From Lachnospiraceae bacterium NC2004 (GTDB lineage Bacteria > Bacillota > Clostridia > Lachnospirales > Lachnospiraceae): 64,000 nucleotides of DNA. Position numbers and translations under genes: made by a program. The notes beneath the pieces were generated by a model. It saw only the letters and a list, made by a program, of their open reading frames with translations. It was not told the origin of the DNA and ran no database searches. Shown piece after piece: positions 34,866 to 43,741 of this stretch. How positions within the stretch are numbered: position 1 is the first letter of the stretch; the number at the start of each line of letters is the position of its first letter. The stretch is taken from NCBI GenBank assembly GCA_000621905.1, contig JHXB01000007.1:114586-178585 (forward strand). The letters run 5' to 3'.

Positions 34866-35798
34866 TCACCTCACGAATCTTATACCGCTCTTTGAGGTAA
34901 ACTTTGCCCCCTTAACCTTACAAGGCGTCTCACCGTCAAGGTGAATCCACTCCGGTTTTGACAAAGCAACTCTGTAACTTCTACATCTGTAATTAGTTAT
35001 ATTTGAAAATATCAAATGCTTCTTGATATACACAAGTCCGACCTCTAACAATAATTTAAATACATTAGCCGACTTAACCACGCAGACATCAAGCTTGCCG
35101 TCAAGCGGGTCTGCATAAGGGCAAAACGGCACTCCGCCACCCTCCATCTTGTGAACCATTCCGACAGCAAAGAACATACTTCTTAAACGAATCTTTCTGC
35201 CGTTATCAAAATATATAATAGCCTTAGCGCCCTTCTTGATGAACACCTGCTTAAGCCCAATAAGAAGGTAGACTAGCTTGCCAAGCTTAATGTTGTTAAG
35301 AACCTTCTTAAGCCTGCTTCTTGACGCCTCTTCGCAAATGTCAGCGTCATACCCTATGCCACTGCTGATAATAAAGCGTCTCTTAACAACTTCACCATCT
35401 TCTGTAATGTATTCTGCGACCCCATAGTCAAGTTCGACTATCTCAGGCTCATCAAGCAAATGTATAAGGTACTTCTTTATGTCTTTGCCGACTCCGACAT
35501 TTCTTGCAAAATCATTGCCCGACCCGACTCGTAATACAGAGAGTTTGACCTTCGTAAAATCTTCAATATAATTAAGAACAAGGTTTAAAGTGCCGTCTCC
35601 ACCCACAACAACTATGTGGTTAACAGTGGCATTTGTCGAAGAGGACAAAGTGCTTACGGTCTCAGCAAGCTCGTCTCTGTTCTCGAAAATGTAAAACCTG
35701 TAATCAATATTACGGCTGACTAATATAGGCTTAATTTCGTCAAATGCCTTCTTGCCCTTACCGGAAGAAGCATTCGGATTAAGAATAAAATGATACAT
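34866..35798 (-). CDS. Diacylglycerol kinase-family lipid kinase (DgkB/YegS type)
   Basis: 310 residues. FILNPNASSGKGKKAFDEIK at the N-terminus, VVGGDGTLNLVLNYI with the GGDGT nucleotide loop, and LRVGSGNDFARNVGV are the DAGK_cat signatures. The C-terminal half has GIGYDADICEEASRSRLKKV and a KLDVCVV strand. It phosphorylates diacylglycerol or a related lipid at the membrane. TAGGAGG precedes ATG 35798. It is in a run with the AEC transporter upstream. Confidence 0.92.
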   Translation of the reverse strand: MYHFILNPNASSGKGKKAFDEIKPILVSRNIDYRFYIFENRDELAETVSTLSSSTNATVNHIVVVGGDGTLNLVLNYIEDFTKVKLSVLRVGSGNDFARNVGVGKDIKKYLIHLLDEPEIVELDYGVAEYITEDGEVVKRRFIISSGIGYDADICEEASRSRLKKVLNNIKLGKLVYLLIGLKQVFIKKGAKAIIYFDNGRKIRLRSMFFAVGMVHKMEGGGVPFCPYADPLDGKLDVCVVKSANVFKLLLEVGLVYIKKHLIFSNITNYRCRSYRVALSKPEWIHLDGETPCKVKGAKFTSKSGIRFVR

Positions 35799-35810
35799 AA
35801 GAACCTCCTA

Positions 35811-36764
35811 TCAGTGAAGGCAACCTAAACATCTGGCTAAGAATATCCATCCTGTAAGCGTAAACGCTGAAAAAATCGTGGTAAGCACGATGATATAAGA
35901 CGAAAGCACATAATCGTTGTTCATCTCTCTTGCCATCGTGTAACCCGTCGCAGTCGCAGGGCCGGCGCTCATGATGATAACTGCCAAAAGTTCCTGATCG
36001 TGATACCCGAAGAATATAGCTGCCGGGATAACAACCATAGGAAGCAGACCAAGCTTAATAAGTGTCGCAAAGCAAGCAGGTCTCTTTCGCTCCTTAGCTC
36101 CTGCAAATGTAAAACCGGCGCCGATTGCAATAAGTGCAAGAGGAACCGTCACATCAGAAATCATATTCAAAGTCTTAGTTACCATGACAGGCAGTTTAAG
36201 ACGAATCAGGGATGCAACACACCCGAGTGCTATACCAATAATGATGGGATTGGTAATGATGTTAATCAAGGCTTTTTTGATGCCTTTTGAACCATTGACA
36301 TTAGCCTGATCTTTGCCACGAAATGTCAGGACAACGACCGAAGCTACGTTATAAAACGGCACCGCGCCGATAATCATAAGTGGCGCCATACCAAGATTAG
36401 GATAGATTGTCTTTATAAATGCAAGACCAAGTATCGCTGCACTGCTCCTAAACGAGCCCTGTACAAACGAACCTATCATAGTCTTATCCTTTAAAAATAG
36501 TTCCGCTCCTATCCATATCAGTGCAAATGATATCGCAGTCGCAAGAAAGCAGAACAAGACAAACTTAATGTCAAATTCAGTGTTGACATTGGCCTTCCAC
36601 ATATCAAGAAAAATCATAACAGGCAAACCGACTTTAAAAACAAGTCGATTGGCAGCTGCTACGAAATCCTCATCAAGCATTCTATTTTTTTTAAGAAGAT
36701 AGCCTATAACCATAACCGCAAATATCGGTACGGTTCCATTGAGACTATAAATCAAATTATCCAC
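35811..36764 (-). CDS. AEC family transporter (auxin efflux carrier type)
   Basis: 317 residues with about ten membrane helices (for example FAVMVIGYLLKKNRML, FVLFCFLATAISFALIWIGA, INIITNPIIIGIALGC) and the GSFVQGSFRSSAAILGLAFI and MSAGPATATGYTMAREMNND motifs of the AEC (Mem_trans) family, which exports or imports carboxylic acids such as malate. The start is a GTG at 36764; only a weak GGATGAAG lies ahead. 12 bp separate it from the lipid kinase. Confidence 0.9.
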   Translation of the reverse strand: MDNLIYSLNGTVPIFAVMVIGYLLKKNRMLDEDFVAAANRLVFKVGLPVMIFLDMWKANVNTEFDIKFVLFCFLATAISFALIWIGAELFLKDKTMIGSFVQGSFRSSAAILGLAFIKTIYPNLGMAPLMIIGAVPFYNVASVVVLTFRGKDQANVNGSKGIKKALINIITNPIIIGIALGCVASLIRLKLPVMVTKTLNMISDVTVPLALIAIGAGFTFAGAKERKRPACFATLIKLGLLPMVVIPAAIFFGYHDQELLAVIIMSAGPATATGYTMAREMNNDYVLSSYIIVLTTIFSAFTLTGWIFLARCLGCLH

Positions 36765-36785
36765 AAAACTTCATCCATTTCGTAA

Positions 36786-37010
36786 TTATTTGGTAGCATC
36801 GTAAGACGCCTTAGCTTTGGCGCTTTTGGCACTGTTGTCAAATGCTTCCACGCTCTCTATGCTCTCGGTATCTATATTAATTACTACGTTCTCGACGCCT
36901 GTATCCCAATCGACAATCTCAGAAGTAATCGAGAGCGCAAGAGTAAAAGCAGCAATCGCGGTCGCTGCCAAAATTAATGCTATAACAATAGATCTAACAG
37001 GGTGTTTCAT
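36786..37010 (-). CDS. Small single-span membrane or secreted protein, unknown
   Basis: 74 residues. One N-terminal hydrophobic helix (IVIALILAATAIAAFTLALS), then an acidic middle (DWDTGVENVVINIDTESIES) and a basic Ala/Lys/Ser tail. AGGATGTG precedes ATG 37010. It sits between the acyl carrier protein and AEC genes on the same strand. No family recognised; it could be a lipid-associated or envelope small protein. Confidence 0.7.
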   Translation of the reverse strand: MKHPVRSIVIALILAATAIAAFTLALSITSEIVDWDTGVENVVINIDTESIESVEAFDNSAKSAKAKASYDATK

Positions 37011-37055
37011 ATAATCACATCCTCAAAAATAGGAGGGATAAATCCCTCCAGATAA

Positions 37056-37289
37056 TCAATCCTCAATACCTTTAGATTTAAGATATTCTATCATGTCCCC
37101 GACTGTCTTGATTCCCTCTAAATCCTCTGAAGGAACTTCAACATCATATTCACCCTCAATAGCCATAACAAGCTCAAACAAATTAAGCGAATCGGCATCT
37201 AGATCATCCTTAAAATCTGAAGATAAATCTACCTCGCTCGCATCAATGCTAAGAACTTCAGCAATAATCTCACTAATCTTCTCAAACAT
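37056..37289 (-). CDS. acpP: Acyl carrier protein
   Basis: 77 residues. MFEKISEIIAEVLSIDASEV, then the 4'-phosphopantetheine site DLDADSLNLFELVMAIEGEY (Ser in DSL), then GIKTVGDMIEYLKSKGIED. Length and motif match acyl carrier protein. It carries acyl chains in fatty acid synthesis, or in a specialised pathway, since no fab genes are near. TAAGGAG precedes the ATG. It is divergent from perR. Confidence 0.93.
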   Translation of the reverse strand: MFEKISEIIAEVLSIDASEVDLSSDFKDDLDADSLNLFELVMAIEGEYDVEVPSEDLEGIKTVGDMIEYLKSKGIED

Positions 37290-37403
37290 AGTTATGTCTC
37301 CTTATAACAATCAAGATAAGTAATCGCAATGTATAATTGCTTATAGAGAATATACTATATATAGTGTTTTATTGTCAATACCTATAATATTATTATTAGC
37401 TCT

Positions 37404-37432
37404 TTGACAATTAGCATAATCTATGATACTAT
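37404..37432 (+). promoter_or_regulatory. Promoter of the perR-like gene
   Basis: TTGACA (37404-37409), 17 bp, TACTAT (37427-37432) with an upstream TG giving an extended -10. Confidence 0.7.
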
Positions 37433-37437
37433 CAAAC

Positions 37438-37452
37438 TAGTAATGATTACTA
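37438..37452. promoter_or_regulatory. PerR/Fur-type 7-1-7 operator
   Basis: TAGTAAT G ATTACTA, a perfect 7-1-7 inverted repeat like the PerR box (TTATAATnATTATAA). It covers the predicted transcription start, just downstream of the -10, so bound regulator would block its own gene. Confidence 0.75.
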
Positions 37453-37472
37453 TTTTATATGGATGTGATACT

Positions 37473-37865
37473 ATGGAAGCAACCAAATTAAAGAAGAGCA
37501 AGCAGCGTGACGCAATCCTCTCCTTTCTTAAAACCAGGAAGGATCACCCGACTGCTGATACAATATATGAAAATGTCAGAAAAGACATCCCTAATATAAG
37601 CTTAGGAACGGTCTACAGAAATCTTGCGCTCCTAACCGATATAGGCGAGATCAAGAAGCTGTCATTTGACGGAACTTCTGACAGATACGATGCAGAGACC
37701 TCTCCTCATTGTCATTTTAGATGCAGGAACTGTGGCAAGGTCATTGATGTTGAAGTCGATGGTGTTCTTGAAGATATCTTATCTCACGCTAAGGTACCCG
37801 GTCAGATTGACGAGCAGATTACTGTGTTTATAGGAACCTGCGAACAGTGTATGGATAAATATTAA
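37473..37865 (+). CDS. perR: Fur-family regulator, PerR-like
   Basis: 130 residues from ATG 37473 (MEATKLKKSKQRDAILSFLK). The winged helix (DHPTADTIYENVRKDIPNIS, LGTVYRNLALLTDIGEIKKL) and the metal-binding part (PHCHFRCRNCGKVIDVEV, CEQCMDKY at the C-terminus with the structural-zinc CxxC pairs) fit Fur/PerR. Asp in SDRYDAETSPHCHF and the short length favour PerR, the peroxide sensor. A 7-1-7 operator overlaps its start site. A PerR in an obligate anaerobe would control oxygen and peroxide defence. Fur or Zur remain possible. Confidence 0.85.
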   Translation: MEATKLKKSKQRDAILSFLKTRKDHPTADTIYENVRKDIPNISLGTVYRNLALLTDIGEIKKLSFDGTSDRYDAETSPHCHFRCRNCGKVIDVEVDGVLEDILSHAKVPGQIDEQITVFIGTCEQCMDKY

Positions 37866-37870
37866 CGAAA

Positions 37871-37894
37871 CGGCGCATAATGCGCCGCTTTTTT
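37871..37894 (+). terminator. Terminator of perR
   Basis: CGGCGCA with TGCGCCG around TAA, followed by CTTTTTTT. Confidence 0.92.
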
Positions 37895-37948
37895 TGTGTT
37901 GAACCAGAGGGACAGACCTTGTGGTTACACATCCCACACATGGCGTCC

Positions 37949-37976
37949 TGTCATTCTGAGCGCAGCGAAGAATCTT
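37949..37976. repeat. Widespread TGTCATTCTGAGCG-type intergenic repeat
   Basis: TGTCATTCTGAGCGCAGCGA continuing AGAATCTT. This string, which reads CAQND or RFFASLRMT-like when translated, recurs between genes in many unrelated bacterial genomes. A relic of the GGGACAGACC element lies at 37908-37920. The interval 37895-38084 holds no gene. Confidence 0.75.
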
Positions 37977-38084
37977 TATCCATAAAAACTCTTGCAATCT
38001 TATACTATATGATGTAATATTGAATTACACAAGACATAGTTTTTAATACTACATAGTATAATATAGATATAAGAGGTGATACTT

Positions 38085-38798
38085 ATGGCACGAACCACCA
38101 TTAATACTGTAAAAAACGTCAAGACGTTATCCTCATACTCAAGAGCACGTCTTAACATAAAGGACTTCTGGAGCGCCGTAACTCACGGCATAGCAATGAT
38201 TATAGCATTTGCAGCAGCATTTCCGTTAGGAATCCACGCGAAGAGATTGTACGGCCCCGGGTCAACCGAAGCTGTCGCGACAATGATATTCATAATCAGT
38301 ATGATACTTCTATACGGAGCAAGCACTTCATATCATACGTTTGATGTAAATGACAGAGTTAACCACTCGTTGCAGGTGCTTGATCACACAATGATATATG
38401 TGCTGATTGCAGGCTCATACACTCCGGTTTGTTTAATTGTCCTCCCACCGAAGATTGGATTAACACTTCTCGCACTCGTATGGGGATTATCATTTGCCGG
38501 AATAGTATTTAAGATAGCATGGGTTACATGCCCTAGATGGCTCGGTTCAAGCATATACATACTGCTCGGATGGTCGTGCCTTTTAGCATTTGTTCCTATA
38601 TATCAGAATATGAGCAGATTCTCATTTACAATGCTTGTAATCGGAGGAGTTATCTATACAATCGGTGGCGTTGTCTACGCGTTAAAGAAACCGGAATTTG
38701 ATAAGAGGCATCCTAATTTCGGAATGCATGAGATATTTCATCTATTCGTGATGGGAGGAAGCATTTTTCACTACATCACGATGTACTCAATATTATAA
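38085..38798 (+). CDS. Hemolysin III-family membrane protein (PAQR/YqfA type)
   Basis: 237 residues, MARTTINTVKNVKTLSSYSR, then seven membrane helices. Family marks: FWSAVTHGIAMIIAFAAAFP, YGASTSYHTFDVNDRVNHSL (SxxxH) and HPNFGMHEIFHLFVMGGSIF with the HxxxH metal ligands. These are putative metal-dependent membrane hydrolases; pore-forming activity is only from the family name. AGAGGTG precedes ATG 38085. Monocistronic, ended by the terminator at 38815. Confidence 0.92.
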   Translation: MARTTINTVKNVKTLSSYSRARLNIKDFWSAVTHGIAMIIAFAAAFPLGIHAKRLYGPGSTEAVATMIFIISMILLYGASTSYHTFDVNDRVNHSLQVLDHTMIYVLIAGSYTPVCLIVLPPKIGLTLLALVWGLSFAGIVFKIAWVTCPRWLGSSIYILLGWSCLLAFVPIYQNMSRFSFTMLVIGGVIYTIGGVVYALKKPEFDKRHPNFGMHEIFHLFVMGGSIFHYITMYSIL

Positions 38799-38814
38799 TC
38801 CAAAAGCACAAGAT

Positions 38815-38841
38815 AACCGGCAGGAATTACTCCTGCCGGTT
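38815..38841. terminator. Bidirectional terminator
   Basis: AACCGGCAGGA with TCCTGCCGGTT around ATTAC. It serves the convergent hemolysin III (+) and LRR (-) genes. Confidence 0.9.
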
Positions 38842-38849
38842 TGTTAATT

Positions 38850-40457
38850 CTATTCTTCTGTATCATCACCCTCAACGTCAATCTCATCCATCTCAATCGA
38901 ATCACTAATCTTAATCGCACTGAACTTCATCGGGTTACTAACATATACAATACTTGATATGTCTTTAGATTCAACCATCTTAACGCTCGTGAGCTTATTG
39001 TATGAGCAATCCAGCGACATAAGCTCCGGACACGACGTTAGATCCAGTCCCGTAAGCACATTGTACGAGCAATCAAGATTCATAAGACTCGGCAACCTTG
39101 AACACTTAATAGTCTTAATGCTGTTGTTAGAACAATTGACATCCTCTAAAGCCTTACACGTTGCAAGATCAAGCGCTGTAAGATTGTTCTCAGAACAATC
39201 AAGGAACGTAATTCCCGTACAATCCTTAAGAGTAAGCGTTGAAAGTCCATATCCCGAAAGCGCAAGCTCCGTAAGAGCCGAATCTCCGGTCAAATCAACC
39301 GTGGTGAGCCTATCACAGTCTGCGAACACTATGTCATTCAGCAAAGTACATTTAGTTATCTTAAGGCTGGTCAATTCATCATTGTCCGAGCACTTAAAAC
39401 TCTCAAGCTTATAGGCGCTATCAAGTGTAAATGAAGTAAGCTTGTTGCCTGCAATATTAAGCGACTCCAAATTCGTCTTATCTACCGTAAGCTTAGTAAT
39501 CTGGTTATCAGATACATCAATCTTCTCTAAGGCGGTAAGCTTAGACAGATTAAGCTCTCCGGTAATCTCCATGGTACTTAGGTTGATACCCTCAAGTCTC
39601 GCATTAACCTCTTCAGGTCCCCATTCATATATCTGCGCGTCAAGGTTACCAGGCATATCTACACCCTTGGCTCTCTGAGCAGTGATAATCTCCTCTAAAG
39701 CAGCGACATCGTTAGGGTCCTTACCGGAAACATTGGCAATTGCGCCCTCATCTTCCTCTTCTTCACCTTCACCGTAATATTCTTCATCATCATAGACATC
39801 TTCGATATCGTCTTCATCATCCTCGGTCGCATCAGATGAAGTCTTGGTTTTCTTCTCCGTAGTAGCTGCTGCCTTGGTTGTAGCATTAGCTTTAGTTGTA
39901 GCATTAGCCTTCGTGGTAGACTTGGCAGGTGCTTCCGAAGTAATAAGATTGCCCTTGTCATCAGTGTAGTCAAGGTCATAATAGAAAATGTCATCAATAC
40001 CGCTCTTGTTATTGCCCGATGCGCCAGGATTACCGTTATTGCCCGACGAAGATGGAGTGGACGGTCTGTTGGCAGCAGGATTCCTAAACGGCCATGACGC
40101 CTCCTGGAACACTAAAGCCTTCTTCTTGGCTGAAACTGTAACCTTACATGTAAGCTTCTTCTTGCCTGCCTTACACTGAACAACAGCAACACCCGCCATC
40201 TTGGCATTAATCTTAACTGATTTCTTGGCTTTCTTGGTAAGAGAAATATAATCGACACCCGTAAGAACTGACCACTTGGCCTTCTTACTGTAGTTAGATA
40301 CTTTAAGAGTCTTGGAACTTCCGACAGTCAACGCCATGACTGTCTTGTTAAGTTTAGCCTTAGAAGTCTTGGCATACGAATGAACGCCATAGCTTCTTGC
40401 TATGCCGAGCGTCAAACATATACACAATAAAAATGCAATTAAACGCTTAATCTTCAT
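38850..40457 (-). CDS. Secreted leucine-rich-repeat protein with Ig-like domain
   Basis: 535 residues. A signal peptide (KRLIAFLLCICLTLGIARSY), a BIG_2-type Ig domain (about 30-115: LTVGSSKTLKVSNYSKKAKW, VQCKAGKKKLTCKVTV), a low-complexity linker of Thr/Lys/Ala (TTKANATTKANATTKAAATT) and Asp/Glu/Tyr (about 170-240), then about ten LRRs of 20-23 residues (LTALEKIDVSDNQITKLTV, ALEDVNCSNNSIKTIKCS). No LPxTG or SLH anchor is seen; the acidic C-terminus is free. Probably surface or extracellular binding. GAGGGATG precedes ATG 40457. Confidence 0.88.
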   Translation of the reverse strand: MKIKRLIAFLLCICLTLGIARSYGVHSYAKTSKAKLNKTVMALTVGSSKTLKVSNYSKKAKWSVLTGVDYISLTKKAKKSVKINAKMAGVAVVQCKAGKKKLTCKVTVSAKKKALVFQEASWPFRNPAANRPSTPSSSGNNGNPGASGNNKSGIDDIFYYDLDYTDDKGNLITSEAPAKSTTKANATTKANATTKAAATTEKKTKTSSDATEDDEDDIEDVYDDEEYYGEGEEEEDEGAIANVSGKDPNDVAALEEIITAQRAKGVDMPGNLDAQIYEWGPEEVNARLEGINLSTMEITGELNLSKLTALEKIDVSDNQITKLTVDKTNLESLNIAGNKLTSFTLDSAYKLESFKCSDNDELTSLKITKCTLLNDIVFADCDRLTTVDLTGDSALTELALSGYGLSTLTLKDCTGITFLDCSENNLTALDLATCKALEDVNCSNNSIKTIKCSRLPSLMNLDCSYNVLTGLDLTSCPELMSLDCSYNKLTSVKMVESKDISSIVYVSNPMKFSAIKISDSIEMDEIDVEGDDTEE

Positions 40458-40555
40458 AAGACATCCCTCAAAACATTATAATAAACTTCATATATTATAT
40501 CGGAATATATTTCAAATATTATAACACATCATTTTAAAAAATGGTATAACGAACC

Positions 40556-40592
40556 TAATTTACCAGTGGGACCTGTCCCCACTGGTAAATTA
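40556..40592. repeat. Palindromic dispersed repeat, copy 3
   Basis: CTAATTTACCAGTGGGA, then the matching TCCCCACTGGTAAATTA arm. Same family as 266-306; directly beside the lysS terminator. Confidence 0.88.
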
Positions 40593-40594
40593 AC

Positions 40595-40621
40595 AAAAAA
40601 CCTCCCGGATTTCGGGAGGTT
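40595..40621 (-). terminator. Terminator of lysS
   Basis: Minus-strand CCTCCCG with CGGGAGG and a long T-run (plus-strand A-run 40595-40600). Confidence 0.92.
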
Positions 40622-40637
40622 TTTGTATCATATTCTA

Positions 40638-42161
40638 TCAATCCTTAGCTTTCTTAGTAGGGAAAAGGATTACATCAGAGATTGCCTGTGCGTTGGTAAG
40701 GAACATAACAAGTCTGTCGATACCGATTCCAATACCACCTGTAGGAGGCATTCCGTACTCAAGAGCAGTTACGAAGTCTCTATCGAAATCCTCTGTCTCC
40801 TGATCTCCGGCAGCAGCCTTCTCAGCCTGCGCCTCAAATCTCTCAAGCTGATCGATAGGATCGTTAAGCTCTGTATAAGCATTAGCAAGCTCTCTACCAT
40901 ATACGAAAAGCTCAAATCTCTCAACGTGTCCCTCTAAATCAGGTTTCTTCTTGGTAAGAGGTGAAATCTCAATAGGATGATCAAGCACAAATGTAGGCTG
41001 AATAAGCTTCTCTTCAACATATTCCTCGAAGAAAATGTTGATAATATCGCCACGTTTGTGGTAATCCTCATACTCAAGATGATACTTGTCAGCCAAAGCC
41101 TTGGCATCTTCGTCAGTAGTTACTGTGTTAAAATCTACTCCGTCCGGACCATACTTCTTGATAGCATCAACCATGCTGATACGCTCGAAAGGCTTCTCGA
41201 AATCAATCTCTACATCTCCGTAAGGAAGCACAGCAGTACCGCACACTTCCTTAGCAACGTGTCTGATAAGATTCTCAGAGAGATCCATCATTCCATTGTA
41301 ATCTGTATATGCCTGATATAACTCCATAAGAGTGAACTCAGGATTATGTCTTGTATCAACACCCTCGTTTCTAAATACACGACCAATCTCGTACACTCTC
41401 TCCATACCGCCGACGATAAGTCTCTTAAGATAAAGCTCAAGAGAAATACGAAGCTTAAGCTCCTGATCGGTCGCATTGTGGTGAGTGAAGAAAGGTCTCG
41501 CTGCAGCACCACCTGCAGTTGCTGTAAGCATAGGTGTCTCAACCTCTAAAAATCCCTCATTGTCAAGGAAACGACGAATTGAGCTTATGATTCTTGAACG
41601 CTTAACAAATACTTCCTTAGAATCTTCATTTACAATGAGATCAATATATCTCTGTCTGTATCTTACATCAGTGTCCTTGAGTCCGTGATACTTCTCAGGC
41701 AAAATCTGAAGACACTTAGCAAGCAACGTAATAGATGTGGCGTGAACACTCTTCTCACCGGTCTTAGTCTCAAAAACTTTACCGGTAACACTAAGCAAGT
41801 CACCCATGTCGTACTTCTTGTAGTCCTTGTAAACATCTACTCCGACATCATCTCTTGCAACATAGATCTGAATATTGCCTGAAAGGTCAGCAAGATTAGA
41901 AAATGAAGCCTTACCCATAACACGCTTACTCATAAGACGGCCGGCAATTGTAACCTCCTGACCGTTAAGCTCATCGAAATTGTCCTTAATCTCCTGAGCA
42001 TGATGAGTAACGTCAACAGTCGTAACCTTGTATGGATCCTTGTTCTGAGGGTTACCTTCCTCATCAACAGGTGCCTGAAGCTTGGCAAGCTTCTCTCTTC
42101 TAACTTTCATAAGCTGATTAATATCAGGCTCTTTAACATTATTATTGTTCTGCTCTGCCAC
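40638..42161 (-). CDS. lysS: Lysyl-tRNA synthetase (class II)
   Basis: 507 residues. An OB-fold anticodon domain (about 60-170: VTIAGRLMSKRVMGKASF) followed by the class II core: motif 1 SRIISSIRRFLDNEGFLEVE, motif 2 VYEIGRVFRNEGVDTRHNPE and motif 3 GGIGIGIDRLVMFLTNAQAI. It charges tRNA-Lys. The start is GTG 42161 with AGAGGAG 9 bp upstream. It follows greA by 18 bp; the coaX-dusB-greA-lysS order is standard for Firmicutes. No T-box precedes it. Confidence 0.97.
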   Translation of the reverse strand: MAEQNNNNVKEPDINQLMKVRREKLAKLQAPVDEEGNPQNKDPYKVTTVDVTHHAQEIKDNFDELNGQEVTIAGRLMSKRVMGKASFSNLADLSGNIQIYVARDDVGVDVYKDYKKYDMGDLLSVTGKVFETKTGEKSVHATSITLLAKCLQILPEKYHGLKDTDVRYRQRYIDLIVNEDSKEVFVKRSRIISSIRRFLDNEGFLEVETPMLTATAGGAAARPFFTHHNATDQELKLRISLELYLKRLIVGGMERVYEIGRVFRNEGVDTRHNPEFTLMELYQAYTDYNGMMDLSENLIRHVAKEVCGTAVLPYGDVEIDFEKPFERISMVDAIKKYGPDGVDFNTVTTDEDAKALADKYHLEYEDYHKRGDIINIFFEEYVEEKLIQPTFVLDHPIEISPLTKKKPDLEGHVERFELFVYGRELANAYTELNDPIDQLERFEAQAEKAAAGDQETEDFDRDFVTALEYGMPPTGGIGIGIDRLVMFLTNAQAISDVILFPTKKAKD

Positions 42162-42179
42162 TTTAAAAATCTCCTCTTC

Positions 42180-42677
42180 TTACTTCTTAAAATCGAAACT
42201 TATAATCTCATAAAAATCTACACCCTCAGGAGTCTTAACCTCAACGGTATCTCCCTCTGTCTTACCAATGATAGCCTGTCCTAAAGGACTCTCATTGGAT
42301 ACCTTACCCTCTAAAAGATTGGCCTCGGTTGAACCTGTAATAGTGTACTCAACCTCTTCGTTGTTGGATCTGTCAATAAGCTTAACCTTACATCCAACAT
42401 TTATCTTAGTGGTATCCTGCTCGTCCTCATTGATAACCTTGATGTTACCAAGCTTGACATTATGCAAAAACGCCTCTATCTCCTCAATACGAGCCTCCAT
42501 AGAAGCCTGCTCATCTTTAGCAGCATCGTACTCAGCGTTCTCTGATAAGTCACCCTGAGCTCTAGCCTCTTTAAGCTTCTCCTGTACCTCGGTACGTTTG
42601 TCCGTCTTCAGATATTGAAGCTCATCCTCTAAAACCTGAACACCTGCCTCTGTAATAACTCTTAACTGATCTGCCAT
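42180..42677 (-). CDS. greA: Transcription elongation factor GreA
   Basis: 165 residues from ATG 42677 (MADQLRVITEAGVQVLEDEL), behind GGAAGGATGG. The coiled-coil N-terminus contains ARAQGDLSENAEYDAAKDEQ with the acidic tip (DLSENAEY) and the C-terminal FKBP-like domain has SPLGQAIIGKTEGDTVEV. GreA stimulates RNA cleavage by backtracked RNA polymerase. An upstream in-frame ATG at 42698 has no ribosome site. Confidence 0.96.
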   Translation of the reverse strand: MADQLRVITEAGVQVLEDELQYLKTDKRTEVQEKLKEARAQGDLSENAEYDAAKDEQASMEARIEEIEAFLHNVKLGNIKVINEDEQDTTKINVGCKVKLIDRSNNEEVEYTITGSTEANLLEGKVSNESPLGQAIIGKTEGDTVEVKTPEGVDFYEIISFDFKK

Positions 42678-42754
42678 AATTAAACCATCCTTCCACATAA
42701 GATTATGCCATCAGCACATATATTGCATAATTATAATGCTTTACGTATTCATTG

Positions 42755-43726
42755 TCAAATGTTAAAGCAATCCACTCTATATCTCTCCAAAAGGTCGTAC
42801 ACCTCGTCGTAGCTCATAAGCTTCATAATTCCATTTCTTAACACCGACGAATTAGGAAATCCCGCCGTATACCACGAGATATGCTTACGCATCTCCCAGA
42901 CAGCCGTCTTCTCGCCTTTCTTAGAAAGCATCAACTGATAATGCCTCTCAATCGTATCTATAACCTCGTCAAATGTTGGGCGTGGAAGTTCCTCACCCGT
43001 TTTAAGCGAATGTAAAATCTCCCTGAAAATCCAAGGATTCCCCTTAGCACCTCTGGCAATCATAAAACCATCGCAGCCCGTAATCTCTTTCATCTTAAGT
43101 GCATCCGCCGCAGTTAAGATGTCGCCGTTACCTATGACCGGAATTTTGACATTGGCCTTGACATCCCTTATAACATCCCAATCCGCCTTGCCGCTATAAT
43201 AGTCCTCTCTGGTTCTTCCATGCACCGCAATCATCGATGCCCCCGACTCCTCCATCACTTTGGCAAATGAAGGCGCCACGCTCTCGCCTTTCCTAAAGCC
43301 TTTTCTTATCTTAACCGTAACGGGACACTTGACCTTCTTAACCATCGCCTCGATAATGCGCCCCGCCAAAACAGGGTCATTTAAAAGCGCCGAACCCTCA
43401 CCGTTGTTGACCACCTTGGGAACCGGGCAGCCCATATTGACATCAATAGCGTCAAAGCCGAGCTGTTCAACCCTTGCTGCCATGTCAGCCATAATCTCTG
43501 GGTCAGACCCAAAAAGCTGAACTACTATTGGGTGCTCGTTAGGCTCATAGGCTAAAAGTTCACCGGTATTCTTGTTGTTATAAAGAATGGCTTTGGCACT
43601 TACCATCTCGGTATAAACCATGCCGCAGCCCATTTCCTCGCATAACAAACGAAATGGCAGGTCAGTTACGCCTGCCATCGGTCCTAATATTAGATTATTG
43701 TCTAATGTTAATTCTCCAAGTTTCAT
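42755..43726 (-). CDS. dusB: tRNA-dihydrouridine synthase DusB
   Basis: 323 residues from ATG 43726 (MKLGELTLDNNLILGPMAGV). TIM-barrel flavoprotein marks: LGPMAGVTDLPFR, DVNMGCPVPKVVNNGEGSAL (catalytic Cys), VTVKIRKGFRKGE, AVHGRTREDYYSGKADW and NGDILTAADALKMKEITGCD. It reduces uridines in tRNA D-loops. The start follows AGGA by 5 bp; an upstream TTG is unlikely. The gene begins 15 bp after the coaX stop. Confidence 0.95.
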   Translation of the reverse strand: MKLGELTLDNNLILGPMAGVTDLPFRLLCEEMGCGMVYTEMVSAKAILYNNKNTGELLAYEPNEHPIVVQLFGSDPEIMADMAARVEQLGFDAIDVNMGCPVPKVVNNGEGSALLNDPVLAGRIIEAMVKKVKCPVTVKIRKGFRKGESVAPSFAKVMEESGASMIAVHGRTREDYYSGKADWDVIRDVKANVKIPVIGNGDILTAADALKMKEITGCDGFMIARGAKGNPWIFREILHSLKTGEELPRPTFDEVIDTIERHYQLMLSKKGEKTAVWEMRKHISWYTAGFPNSSVLRNGIMKLMSYDEVYDLLERYRVDCFNI

Positions 43727-43741
43727 CGTTATTCCTATCAA

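Noticed and set aside
37779..37997. 72-codon minus-strand frame reading ILRCAQNDR
   Set aside because: This is the well-known translation of the TGTCATTCTGAGCG intergenic element, overlapping the perR end and terminator.
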